6,784 nt of DNA from Lachnospiraceae bacterium UBA3866 (GTDB lineage: Bacteria > Bacillota > Clostridia > Lachnospirales > Lachnospiraceae). The notes below the pieces were generated by a model that made no database searches, was not told the DNA's origin, and saw only the letters and a list, made by a program, of their open reading frames with translations. Of this stretch, positions 1-5,973 are shown piece after piece; the stretch's first letter is position 1, and the number at the start of each line of letters is the position of its first letter. A program made the translations under genes and the position numbers. The stretch is from assembly GCA_002392345.1 (NCBI GenBank), contig DGGU01000011.1, forward strand, positions 1-6,784, in the 5' to 3' direction.

Positions 1-62
1 ACTACCAGTGCCAATTTTAATACACCAATATTTTTATTATGCTTTTTGATTGTAGAATTCAT
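1..62 (-). CDS. possible 5' end of a leftward gene (partial, unidentified)
   Basis: Read on the minus strand, an ATG at 62-60 opens a frame that stays open for 20 codons to the window edge. It starts MNSTIKKHNKNIG and continues into VLKLALV. The lysine-rich start followed by a hydrophobic stretch would suit a membrane protein or signal peptide, but the piece is too short to identify a family. No Shine-Dalgarno sequence precedes this ATG, which lowers confidence. The plus strand is also open here: frame 1 runs to a stop at 127-129, and frame 2 to a TGA at 47-49. The edge could therefore instead hold the tail of a rightward gene. If the leftward reading is right, the gene is divergent from the U32 gene and shares the 63-248 intergenic region with it. 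Confidence 0.27.
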   Translation of the reverse strand, partial: MNSTIKKHNKNIGVLKLALV

Positions 63-74
63 TTATAATAATAT
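46..74 (+). promoter_or_regulatory. weak candidate promoter for the U32-rmuC operon
   Basis: TTGATT (46-51) and TAATAT (69-74) are separated by 17 nt, matching five of six and four of six consensus positions respectively. A start near 81 would place the hairpins at 86-225 in a leader of about 168 nt before the first gene. The surrounding sequence is very AT-rich, so chance matches are likely, and no better promoter was found closer to the gene. Confidence 0.25.
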
Positions 75-85
75 TTTAAATTTTC

Positions 86-123
86 GGGCACCTCGAAAAA
101 CTCCGTTTTTCGAGTGTGTGCCC
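86..123. repeat. perfect hairpin with extended stem
   Basis: CTCGAAAAAC (92-101) and GTTTTTCGAG (105-114) form a perfect 10-bp stem around the loop TCC. The stem is extended by GGGCAC (86-91) pairing with GTGCCC (118-123), across a 3-nt bulge (TGT, 115-117). That is 16 bp in a 38-nt element, richer in G and C than the flanking DNA. No T-run follows on either strand, so it does not look like a simple intrinsic terminator. It could be the first domain of a structured leader or part of a dispersed palindromic repeat. Confidence 0.7.
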
Positions 124-128
124 AGCTA

Positions 129-225
129 GAACCTTAAATTCGTCGCATTTTATGAAAGCAAGCTTTCAAAAATGCACCCCAAGAGTACTTTGTTGCTTCG
201 CTCGGGCGCCCCTTTTTAGAGGTTC
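129..225. repeat. second structured element: closing stem with internal hairpins
   Basis: GAACCTT (129-135) can pair with GAGGTTC (219-225; one G-T pair), enclosing about 83 nt. Inside, GCATTTT (145-151) pairs with AAAATGC (169-175) and TGAAAGC (153-159) with GCTTTCA (162-168), giving a 14-bp hairpin with one bulged A. A weaker arm is CCC/GAG (178-180, 183-185) with CTC/GGG (201-206). The layout resembles a junction closed by a basal stem. No known riboswitch or RNA class was recognised. The stems are seen in the sequence; folding as RNA is inferred. Confidence 0.5.
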
Positions 226-248
226 CCTTTAATAAGAATATTAATAAT

Positions 249-1235
249 ATGGATAAGCATATAAATAGTAATATAGAATTATTATCTCCAGCTGGTAGTT
301 TTGAATGTGTCAAAGCAGCAATAAGTGCGGGTGCGGATGCCATCTATATGGGTGGTGATAGATATAGTGCGAGAGCATATGCAAAGTCGGCTGAAGAGAA
401 TAAGATTATTGATTCTATAAGATATGTAAAGCAAAATGGCAAGAGATTTTATCTTACTGTCAACACTCTCTTTAAGCAAAAAGAGCTTGAAGAGATTTTT
501 TTGTATTTGGACCCTTTGGTTACTGAAGGTGTAGATGCTTTTATAGTGCAAGACTTAGGCGTTGCTATGATGCTTAAAGATAGGTATAAGGACGTGAAAC
601 TTCATGCTTCGACGCAGATGACTATAACATCAAGCAAGGCTATAAAATTAGTTCGAGACTTGGGATTCGATAAAGTAGTACTAGCAAGAGAATTGAGCTT
701 AAGAGAGATAAAAGAGATAAGAAAAGAAGTGAAAGATACTATCGAACTTGAAGCATTTGTGCATGGGTCTATGTGTTACTCTTATAGCGGAGCTTGTCTC
801 ATGTCAAGTTTTATAGGAGGTGAGTCAGGGAATCGTGGTCGTTGTAAGGGACCATGTCGCTTACCTTATAAAACCATAGTAGCAAATAAAAGTGTGGGGG
901 CGAAACATCGTGAGCTCGCACCATATATACTATCTATGAAAGATATGTGCGCTTTGAGAAATCTAAAAGCATTAATTGATGCAGGTGTCACTTCATTTAA
1001 GATAGAAGGTCGTATGAGAAAACCTGATTATGTTGAGGGTGTCACGAGGATTTATAAAAAGTACATTGATAATATAATCGCAGAAAAAAATGGAAATATA
1101 GTGGCGAAACACGGCGAGTCTGATATTGAAAAGGACGAGCAATATCTACTTAAACTATATAATAAAGGTGGCTTCACCAATTACTATGAAAAGCATAACG
1201 GTATTGATATGATTCAAAGATATGAAAGAAAATAA
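249..1235 (+). CDS. U32 family protein, N-terminal catalytic half (RlhA/TrhP-like)
   Basis: This 328-aa protein belongs to peptidase family U32. Characterised members (E. coli RlhA and TrhP, B. subtilis TrhP1/TrhP2) hydroxylate a cytidine in 23S rRNA or uridine 34 in tRNA, using prephenate-dependent chemistry and relying on iron-sulfur cluster biogenesis; proteolysis is doubtful for most. The start ELLSPAGS with GADAIYMGG (28-36) is the typical first strand of the barrel. The family signature is complete at 168-186 (E168, F170, G173, C176, G181, C183, S186). With C199 and C203 it gives four cysteines suited to metal or Fe-S binding. SFKIEGRMR (249-257) is also typical. The ATG at 249 fits the conserved start, though no good SD precedes it. 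The protein ends soon after GGFTNYYEKHNG (307-318), where long relatives continue into DUF3656. The next ORF carries the missing C-terminal half. Whether the substrate is rRNA or tRNA cannot be told. Confidence 0.9.
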   Translation: MDKHINSNIELLSPAGSFECVKAAISAGADAIYMGGDRYSARAYAKSAEENKIIDSIRYVKQNGKRFYLTVNTLFKQKELEEIFLYLDPLVTEGVDAFIVQDLGVAMMLKDRYKDVKLHASTQMTITSSKAIKLVRDLGFDKVVLARELSLREIKEIRKEVKDTIELEAFVHGSMCYSYSGACLMSSFIGGESGNRGRCKGPCRLPYKTIVANKSVGAKHRELAPYILSMKDMCALRNLKALIDAGVTSFKIEGRMRKPDYVEGVTRIYKKYIDNIIAEKNGNIVAKHGESDIEKDEQYLLKLYNKGGFTNYYEKHNGIDMIQRYERK

Positions 1236-2067
1236 TTTTAAAGTAAAAGTAGAAACCGAAAATCAGCTTGATATAGTGATAGGCCATAAAAATGTCAGTG
1301 ATATAATAATATCACGAGACTCTTTTGCTGAAAAAGATCTACCTAAGTTAGTGAAAAAGATTAAGTCTCATAAAAAGAATGCATGGATTTTAATGGAGCG
1401 AATATCTCGTTTTGAAGAAAAGATGCCTATAGGAGCGAAAAGTACATGTAGGGGCGAACCCATAGATTTAAGATTAAGTACAGATAAAATATATGAAATA
1501 GCTGACCTTGATGGCATAATAATCCAAAACCTTGATTCCTTCGCCTATATGCTTAGAAGAATAAATAAAATCGCCAATAATGAGTTAAAGATAGAACTTA
1601 ATTATACGATGAATTGTTATAATAGTGAGACAAAACTGGTACTCGAAAGGATCTATAATGATAAAAGGAATAATGCGAAGGATGTGCCTTTACTTTTCAC
1701 GGCACCAGTTGAATTAAATATCTATGAGCTTTCAGATGTGGGTTATGATACAATGATTTTATATAGTTACATAGATACAATGGTGACTGCAAATTGTCTT
1801 AATAAAAACACTAAAGCCGAATCTAAATCATCATATATTTTAGATAGAAAAAACAAAAAGCTTCATTATAAAGCTTACTGCAAATATTGTTACAATAAGA
1901 TCTTTAATACTGAACCGCTTTTTCTGCTTGATAAAATAGGTGATATAGCAGGACCATCATATAGAATTGATTTTAGTTTTGAGAGTGATAAAGAAGTGAA
2001 AAATATACTTGCGATGAAGTGCCCAGAGTCATTCACACGAGGTCATTACAAGACAAGCATAAAATAG
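1222..2067 (+). CDS. U32 family protein, separate C-terminal half
   Basis: This 281-aa product overlaps the preceding gene by 14 nt in the +1 frame. It resembles the C-terminal region of long two-part U32 proteins. It begins with a KVKVETENQLD segment (7-17) like the start of their second barrel. It contains TMVTANCLNKNT (186-197) and then YCKYCYNKIFN (219-229), with C192, C220 and C223 as likely metal-cluster or structural cysteines. It ends in FTRGHY (271-276), close to the usual C terminus of the family. The frame is blocked upstream by a TGA at 1210-1212, so ATG 1222 is the only sensible start. It has no clear SD and is probably translated by coupling. The halves total 609 aa, shorter than long relatives, because the DUF3656 segment is absent. 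They may work as a two-chain enzyme, or this may be a decayed gene. The family match is from memory of conserved motifs, not an alignment. Confidence 0.78.
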   Translation: MKENNFKVKVETENQLDIVIGHKNVSDIIISRDSFAEKDLPKLVKKIKSHKKNAWILMERISRFEEKMPIGAKSTCRGEPIDLRLSTDKIYEIADLDGIIIQNLDSFAYMLRRINKIANNELKIELNYTMNCYNSETKLVLERIYNDKRNNAKDVPLLFTAPVELNIYELSDVGYDTMILYSYIDTMVTANCLNKNTKAESKSSYILDRKNKKLHYKAYCKYCYNKIFNTEPLFLLDKIGDIAGPSYRIDFSFESDKEVKNILAMKCPESFTRGHYKTSIK

Positions 2068-2071
2068 GAGG
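2066..2071 (+). promoter_or_regulatory. Shine-Dalgarno site that fixes the rmuC start
   Basis: AGGAGG lies 10 nt before the ATG at 2082 and overlaps the stop codon of the upstream gene (TAG, 2065-2067). This supports starting rmuC at 2082 rather than at an in-frame ATG at 2019, which lies inside the upstream gene. Confidence 0.85.
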
Positions 2072-2081
2072 AGTGATAATA

Positions 2082-3296
2082 ATGGATAATGTCAGTACAA
2101 GTTTTAATTACCAATTAGTGATAGTCATTGCTCTGATAATTGTGTTAATTGCGATTATTACATTAATTATTATCGTATTATCTAATAATGGTAAGAAGAA
2201 AGATGACGCACGATATCTTTTTGATGCAATTAAGAACTTAGAAAAGAATGTAATAAAAGATTCTCAAGAAGGATTCGTTAAGATACTTAATCAGAATCAG
2301 GCAAGTTCTAGTAGTCTTACAAAAGATATGCAGGAGTCGCTTGACAAAATAAACGCAACTAACGAGAAGAAACTTAATGAGATAAGAAGTGCTAACGAAG
2401 AAAAACTGAATAGCATAGAGAAAAATATCAATGAGAAACTTGACAAATCACTCAATGAGAGACTTGATAGCAGTTTTAAAGCTATTGGAGATCAGCTCCA
2501 GACTCTTCAAGCAACTAATGGCAAGCTACTTAGTATGACAGGAACTATTACAGATCTTCAGAGGTCTCTATCTAATGTAAAAACACGGGGTGTATTTGGA
2601 GAAAAGCAACTTGAAAATATATTAGAAGACATTATGACTAAGAATATGTACGAAACTCAGTTTCGACTTAAGAATAATGATGAGAGAAAGATAGATTTTG
2701 CTATAAAAATTCCAAATAAAGATGACGATGGGTATATCTATCTTCCAATAGATGCGAAGTTCCCTAACGATAGATATAATGATGTAGTCGAAGCGGCGGA
2801 TAGAAGGGATGAGGAAGCCCTTAAAATTGCCATTAAAGACTTAAAAGACGAGGTGTTAAAACAGGCAAGAAGTATAAAGGAAAAATATATCGAACCACCT
2901 ATAACTACAGAATTCGCTATTATGTTTTTGCCGACAGAAGGACTATATGCAGAGTGCCTTCGTATAAGAGACCTTGCGGATATTTGTCAGAAAGATTATA
3001 GTGTGCTTCTTGCTGGACCTACAACTATAACAGCTCTAATTAATAGCTTCAGCATAGGCTTTAAGTTCTTACAGGTTAATAAAAATAGTAAAGAGATAGC
3101 TAGGATTTTACAAGCAATAAAAGTTCAGTATGGTCGTTTTGGTGATGAGATAGATAAAACTAAGAAGAGCCTTGAAAGTGCAACTCGTTCAACTGAGCAA
3201 CTTGCAAAGAGAAACCAGATGATTACAAGTAAACTTAGAAGTTTTGAAGAGATAGATATAGGAGTATCGGATGAGATATTAGGTATAGAAGATTGA
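2082..3296 (+). CDS. rmuC: RmuC family protein (DNA recombination-associated, nuclease-like)
   Basis: This 404-aa protein has the standard RmuC layout. One hydrophobic segment (about 10-34) should anchor it in the membrane. A long coiled coil follows (about 45-165), with the NEKKLNEI / NEEKLNSI / NEKLDKSLNERLD pattern usual in Firmicutes. The C-terminal domain is related to PD-(D/E)XK nucleases. Family motifs include GVFGEKQLENIL (170-181), ID (204-205), PIDAKFP (222-228; D224 and K226 are likely active-site residues), MFLPTEGLYAE (281-291) and AGPTTI (311-316). RmuC in E. coli limits inversions at short inverted repeats, and its biochemical activity is poorly defined. Length is normal for the Gram-positive form. 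It starts 15 nt after the U32 C-terminal half, so the three genes probably form an operon. No regulator is visible. Nothing appears truncated. Confidence 0.93.
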   Translation: MDNVSTSFNYQLVIVIALIIVLIAIITLIIIVLSNNGKKKDDARYLFDAIKNLEKNVIKDSQEGFVKILNQNQASSSSLTKDMQESLDKINATNEKKLNEIRSANEEKLNSIEKNINEKLDKSLNERLDSSFKAIGDQLQTLQATNGKLLSMTGTITDLQRSLSNVKTRGVFGEKQLENILEDIMTKNMYETQFRLKNNDERKIDFAIKIPNKDDDGYIYLPIDAKFPNDRYNDVVEAADRRDEEALKIAIKDLKDEVLKQARSIKEKYIEPPITTEFAIMFLPTEGLYAECLRIRDLADICQKDYSVLLAGPTTITALINSFSIGFKFLQVNKNSKEIARILQAIKVQYGRFGDEIDKTKKSLESATRSTEQLAKRNQMITSKLRSFEEIDIGVSDEILGIED

Positions 3297-3306
3297 TATC
3301 AATATT

Positions 3307-3325
3307 ATCATTTTTTTAAAATGAT
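3307..3325. repeat. small AT-rich hairpin downstream of rmuC
   Basis: ATCATTTT (3307-3314) and AAAATGAT (3318-3325) form a perfect 8-bp stem with a TTT loop, 11 nt after the rmuC stop. It lacks GC pairs and a T-run after the stem, so it would be a poor terminator by itself. Its right arm is also part of the larger inverted repeat at 3318-3379, so the two structures exclude each other. Confidence 0.35.
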
Positions 3326-3379
3326 TAAATTGAATTGACAATTGTAGAAGTTCGTGGTATAATTCAATTTAGTCATTTT
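3318..3379. repeat. 19-bp inverted repeat around the fic promoter (operator or terminator candidate)
   Basis: The arms 3318-3336 and 3361-3379 are inverted copies with one mismatch (T3325 opposite G3372, a wobble pair in RNA) and a 24-nt spacer. The inner ends overlap the first two bases of the -35 box and the last three of the -10 box. The spacer itself contains the palindrome ACAATTGT (3338-3345). The right arm runs into six Ts (3376-3381), so an rmuC transcript could form a long AT-rich stem with a short U-tract and terminate. Alternatively the dyad is a repressor site that covers both promoter boxes. The pairing is seen directly; function is inferred. Confidence 0.6.
3335..3363 (+). promoter_or_regulatory. 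strong consensus sigma-A promoter for fic-hsdM-hsdS
   Basis: TTGACA (3335-3340) and TATAAT (3358-3363) are both perfect and are spaced by exactly 17 nt. An extended -10 (TG at 3355-3356) is present. Transcription should start near 3370, giving a leader of about 52 nt before the fic GTG at 3422. A match this complete in an intergenic region directly before a coupled operon is unlikely to be chance, and it makes rmuC and fic separate transcription units. Confidence 0.88.
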
Positions 3380-3409
3380 TTGTTTTATGATAAAATTAGT
3401 TTGAGTTAT

Positions 3410-3413
3410 GAGG
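3410..3413 (+). promoter_or_regulatory. Shine-Dalgarno site that fixes the fic GTG start
   Basis: GAGG (within TGAGGT) lies 8 nt before GTG 3422. Longer in-frame starts exist at TTG 3401 and TTG 3335. The latter is the -35 box itself and lies upstream of the expected transcript, so it cannot be used from this promoter. Confidence 0.7.
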
Positions 3414-3421
3414 TAATTAAA

Positions 3422-4480
3422 GTGCGAGTATTTAACTATACAGAGAAATGGATCGATGTTTTGACGCCAGAGATTATTATGCTTCTTATACAAATCCATG
3501 AATATAAAGGCAAGCAAGATCTATGCCTTGACGCAAAAGAGGATGTTCTTTTGCAGTTAATTGATATTGCCAAAATTCAAAGCACTGAAGCGTCAAATAA
3601 AATAGAAGGTATACGAACTACAGATGAAAGATTAAACGCTCTGATTAAAGACAAAACTATGCCAAAGGATAGAAGCGAATGCGAAATAGCAGGATATAGA
3701 GATGTATTAAATACAATTCATGAAAACTATAAATATATATTAATTAAACCAACTATGATATTACAACTACATAGAGATTTATATAAATTTGAAAGTTCTG
3801 ATATTGGTGGAAAATATAAATCTGCGGATAATGTAATTGAAGAAGAAGATGCAAACGGAAACAAGCATTTAAGGTTTAAACCTGTAGCAGCTTGGGAGAC
3901 ACCGGATGCGATGCAAAATTTGTGTGATGCATTTGATAAAGCAGTTGAAGAAGGAAAAGTAGATTTACTTATATTGATACCAATGTTTGTTTTAGATTTT
4001 TTGTGTATACATCCATTTAATGATGGAAATGGAAGAATGAGTAGGCTATTAACTCTGCTTATGCTATATAGGTCAGGCTATATTGTAGGAAAATATATTA
4101 GCATTGAGCATTTAATAGAAAAATCAAAAGAGTCTTATTATGATAGTTTAGAACAAAGTTCTATAAAATGGCATGAAAGCGAAAATGATTATACACCATT
4201 TGTGAAATATATGCTTGGAGTTATATTAGCAGCATATAGAGATTTTGCAGATAGAGTAGAAACGATTTACGATAATAATATGTCAAAACCTGAACGAATA
4301 GCACAATTGATTAAAGAAACATACGGTGAAATAACAAAAACAGAAATATTGAAAAAATTCCAAGACATAAGTCAAATTACAGTACAAAGGACGCTTGCAG
4401 GATTGTTAGAAAAGGGTGATATAATAAAAATTGGTGGTGGTAGATATACAAAATATATGTGGAATAGGGAGAAGAAATGA
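3422..4480 (+). CDS. class II Fic domain protein with C-terminal winged helix
   Basis: This 352-aa protein starts with GTG (VRVFNYTEKW). Fic enzymes usually transfer AMP from ATP to a hydroxyl side chain of a target protein. The active-site motif HPFNDGNGRMSR is intact at 197-208 (H197, D201, N203, R205, R208), so it should be catalytically competent. An N-terminal SNKIEG (58-63) fits the [S/T]xxxE[G/N] inhibitory motif, placing it in class II, where E62 would clamp the active site until released. The conserved region STEASNKIEGIRTTDERL (54-71) belongs to the widespread Fic/DUF4172-like bacterial group. After the Fic core, about 288-350 form a winged helix (ITKTEILKKF, ITVQRTLAGLLEKGDI), a likely DNA- or protein-binding tail. 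It overlaps hsdM by 4 nt (ATGA), so it is made together with the methyltransferase. Its target is unknown. It may be a toxin-like or regulatory part of the restriction locus. Confidence 0.92.
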   Translation: MRVFNYTEKWIDVLTPEIIMLLIQIHEYKGKQDLCLDAKEDVLLQLIDIAKIQSTEASNKIEGIRTTDERLNALIKDKTMPKDRSECEIAGYRDVLNTIHENYKYILIKPTMILQLHRDLYKFESSDIGGKYKSADNVIEEEDANGNKHLRFKPVAAWETPDAMQNLCDAFDKAVEEGKVDLLILIPMFVLDFLCIHPFNDGNGRMSRLLTLLMLYRSGYIVGKYISIEHLIEKSKESYYDSLEQSSIKWHESENDYTPFVKYMLGVILAAYRDFADRVETIYDNNMSKPERIAQLIKETYGEITKTEILKKFQDISQITVQRTLAGLLEKGDIIKIGGGRYTKYMWNREKK

Positions 4481-5973
4481 TAATAGGTGAAATTAAAAAT
4501 AAAATTGATAGTTTATGGGATGCATTTGCAGCAGGTGGTATAGTAAATCCGCTTGAAGTCATTGAGCAAATAACATATCTTATGTTTATCAAGGACTTAG
4601 ATGATATAGACATTGTGAGCAGTAAAGAAGATAGTATGCTTGGTATAAAGCATGAAACAATTTTTAAAGAAAAAGTAATTGTGAATGATAGAGAAATTGA
4701 TGCGACTAAATTAAGGTGGTCAAACTTCAAGCATTTTGAAGCAAAGAAAATGTATGATTTGATGCAAAATGAGGTTTTTCCATTTATAAAGAATTTGCAT
4801 GCAGAAAAGGAAAGCGCGTATTCGAAATATATGGGTGATGCTATATTTAAATTACCTACGCCACAGCTTTTACAAAAGGTTGTATCTGCACTTGATGAGA
4901 TATATGAGATAATGAATGGTATGGAGAGATCTGATGTAAGAGGCGATGTATATGAATATTTATTATCAAAAATTTCTCAATCTGGATTAAACGGGCAGTT
5001 TAGGACGCCTAGACATATAATTAAAATGATGGTTGAACTCATGAAACCAAATGAGAAAGATTCTGTGTGTGACCCTGCATGTGGTACAAGCGGCTTTCTA
5101 GTAACAACTGCAGAATATTTAAGAAACAATCTAAAAAAAGAGATATTTTTTAATGAAAAAAATAAAAAACATTATAACAATGAAATGTTTACTGGATATG
5201 ATATGGATAGGACTATGCTTCGCATTGGTGCTATGAATATGATGACCCATGGAATTGAAAATCCATTTATAGAGTATAGAGATAGCTTATCTGAGCAAAA
5301 TAAAGATCAAGATAAATACACTTTAATACTTGCAAATCCACCATTTAAGGGTAGCCTTGATGAAGACATAGTTTCTCCTGATTTGTTAAAAGTATGCAAA
5401 ACTAAAAAAACTGAATTATTGTTTTTAACTTTATTCTTAAGAATGCTTAAAGTGGGTGGTAGGTGTGCTTGTATAGTGCCAGATGGTGTGCTTTTTGGTT
5501 CTTCAAATGCACATAAAGCAATTAGAAAAGTATTAATAGAAGACAATAATTTAAATGCAGTAATATCTATGCCAAGTGGTGTGTTTAAACCATATGCAGG
5601 GGTTTCAACTGCGATTCTGATATTTACGAAAACCGGAGCTGGCGGAACAGAAAATGTATGGTTTTATGATATGACGGCAGATGGTTTTTCTCTTGATGAT
5701 AAGAGAGCTGTGGTGAGCGAAAATGATATTACGGATATACTAGAAAGATTTAAAAACTTAGATAAAGAAAAAAATAGGAAAAGAACAGATAAGTCATTTT
5801 TAGTTCCTAAGAAAGATATAGTGGACAATGGATATGATTTATCAATTAATAAATATAAAGAAATAGTTCAAGAAAAAGTAGAATATGAATCTCCTAAAGT
5901 AATTCTTAAAGAAATAATGGATATGGAAGAAGACTTTCAAAAACAACTTAAAGAACTAGAGGAGTTGTTATAA
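4477..5973 (+). CDS. hsdM: type I restriction-modification DNA methyltransferase subunit M
   Basis: This 498-aa protein is the N6-adenine methyltransferase subunit, which binds HsdS to methylate the host target (M2S1) and also joins HsdR for restriction. The N-terminal HsdM_N domain (about 1-130) contains LEVIEQITYLMFIKDLDD. The linker and start of the catalytic domain show GQFRTPRHIIKMMVELMKP (173-191). SAM-binding motif I is DPACGTSGF (199-207), and the catalytic motif IV is NPPF (287-290). GGRCACIVPDGVLFG (327-341) and MPSGVFKPYAGVSTAILIF (365-383) are further typical segments. Length is normal and all key motifs are present, so it should be active. AGGGAG (4466-4471) lies 5 nt before the ATG, which overlaps the fic stop by 4 nt. 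Motif I carries serine (S205) where glycine is more usual, a mild variant. Confidence 0.95.
   Translation: MIIGEIKNKIDSLWDAFAAGGIVNPLEVIEQITYLMFIKDLDDIDIVSSKEDSMLGIKHETIFKEKVIVNDREIDATKLRWSNFKHFEAKKMYDLMQNEVFPFIKNLHAEKESAYSKYMGDAIFKLPTPQLLQKVVSALDEIYEIMNGMERSDVRGDVYEYLLSKISQSGLNGQFRTPRHIIKMMVELMKPNEKDSVCDPACGTSGFLVTTAEYLRNNLKKEIFFNEKNKKHYNNEMFTGYDMDRTMLRIGAMNMMTHGIENPFIEYRDSLSEQNKDQDKYTLILANPPFKGSLDEDIVSPDLLKVCKTKKTELLFLTLFLRMLKVGGRCACIVPDGVLFGSSNAHKAIRKVLIEDNNLNAVISMPSGVFKPYAGVSTAILIFTKTGAGGTENVWFYDMTADGFSLDDKRAVVSENDITDILERFKNLDKEKNRKRTDKSFLVPKKDIVDNGYDLSINKYKEIVQEKVEYESPKVILKEIMDMEEDFQKQLKELEELL

Noticed and set aside
86..123. Intrinsic terminator at the first hairpin
   Set aside because: The stem is strong, but no T-run follows it on either strand.
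134..343. Minus-strand open frame of 69 codons
   Set aside because: It overlaps the start of the U32 gene in antisense and covers the hairpin region. Its apparent hydrophobic stretch is a by-product of the opposite strand, with no family resemblance.
2019..2081. Extended N terminus for RmuC from ATG 2019
   Set aside because: It overlaps the upstream coding region in another frame and would put 21 polar residues before the membrane segment. The strong AGGAGG serves ATG 2082.
3335..3421. Longer Fic protein starting at TTG 3335
   Set aside because: That TTG is the first part of the -35 box, so the transcript would begin downstream of it. The conserved N terminus of the family fits GTG 3422.
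4377..4730. Minus-strand open frame of 117 codons
   Set aside because: It is antisense to the fic/hsdM junction, where the plus strand has clear domains, and has low-complexity serine/isoleucine composition.
5307..5546. Minus-strand open frame of 79 codons
   Set aside because: It is antisense to the catalytic core of hsdM, including the NPPF motif, and has no supporting features.
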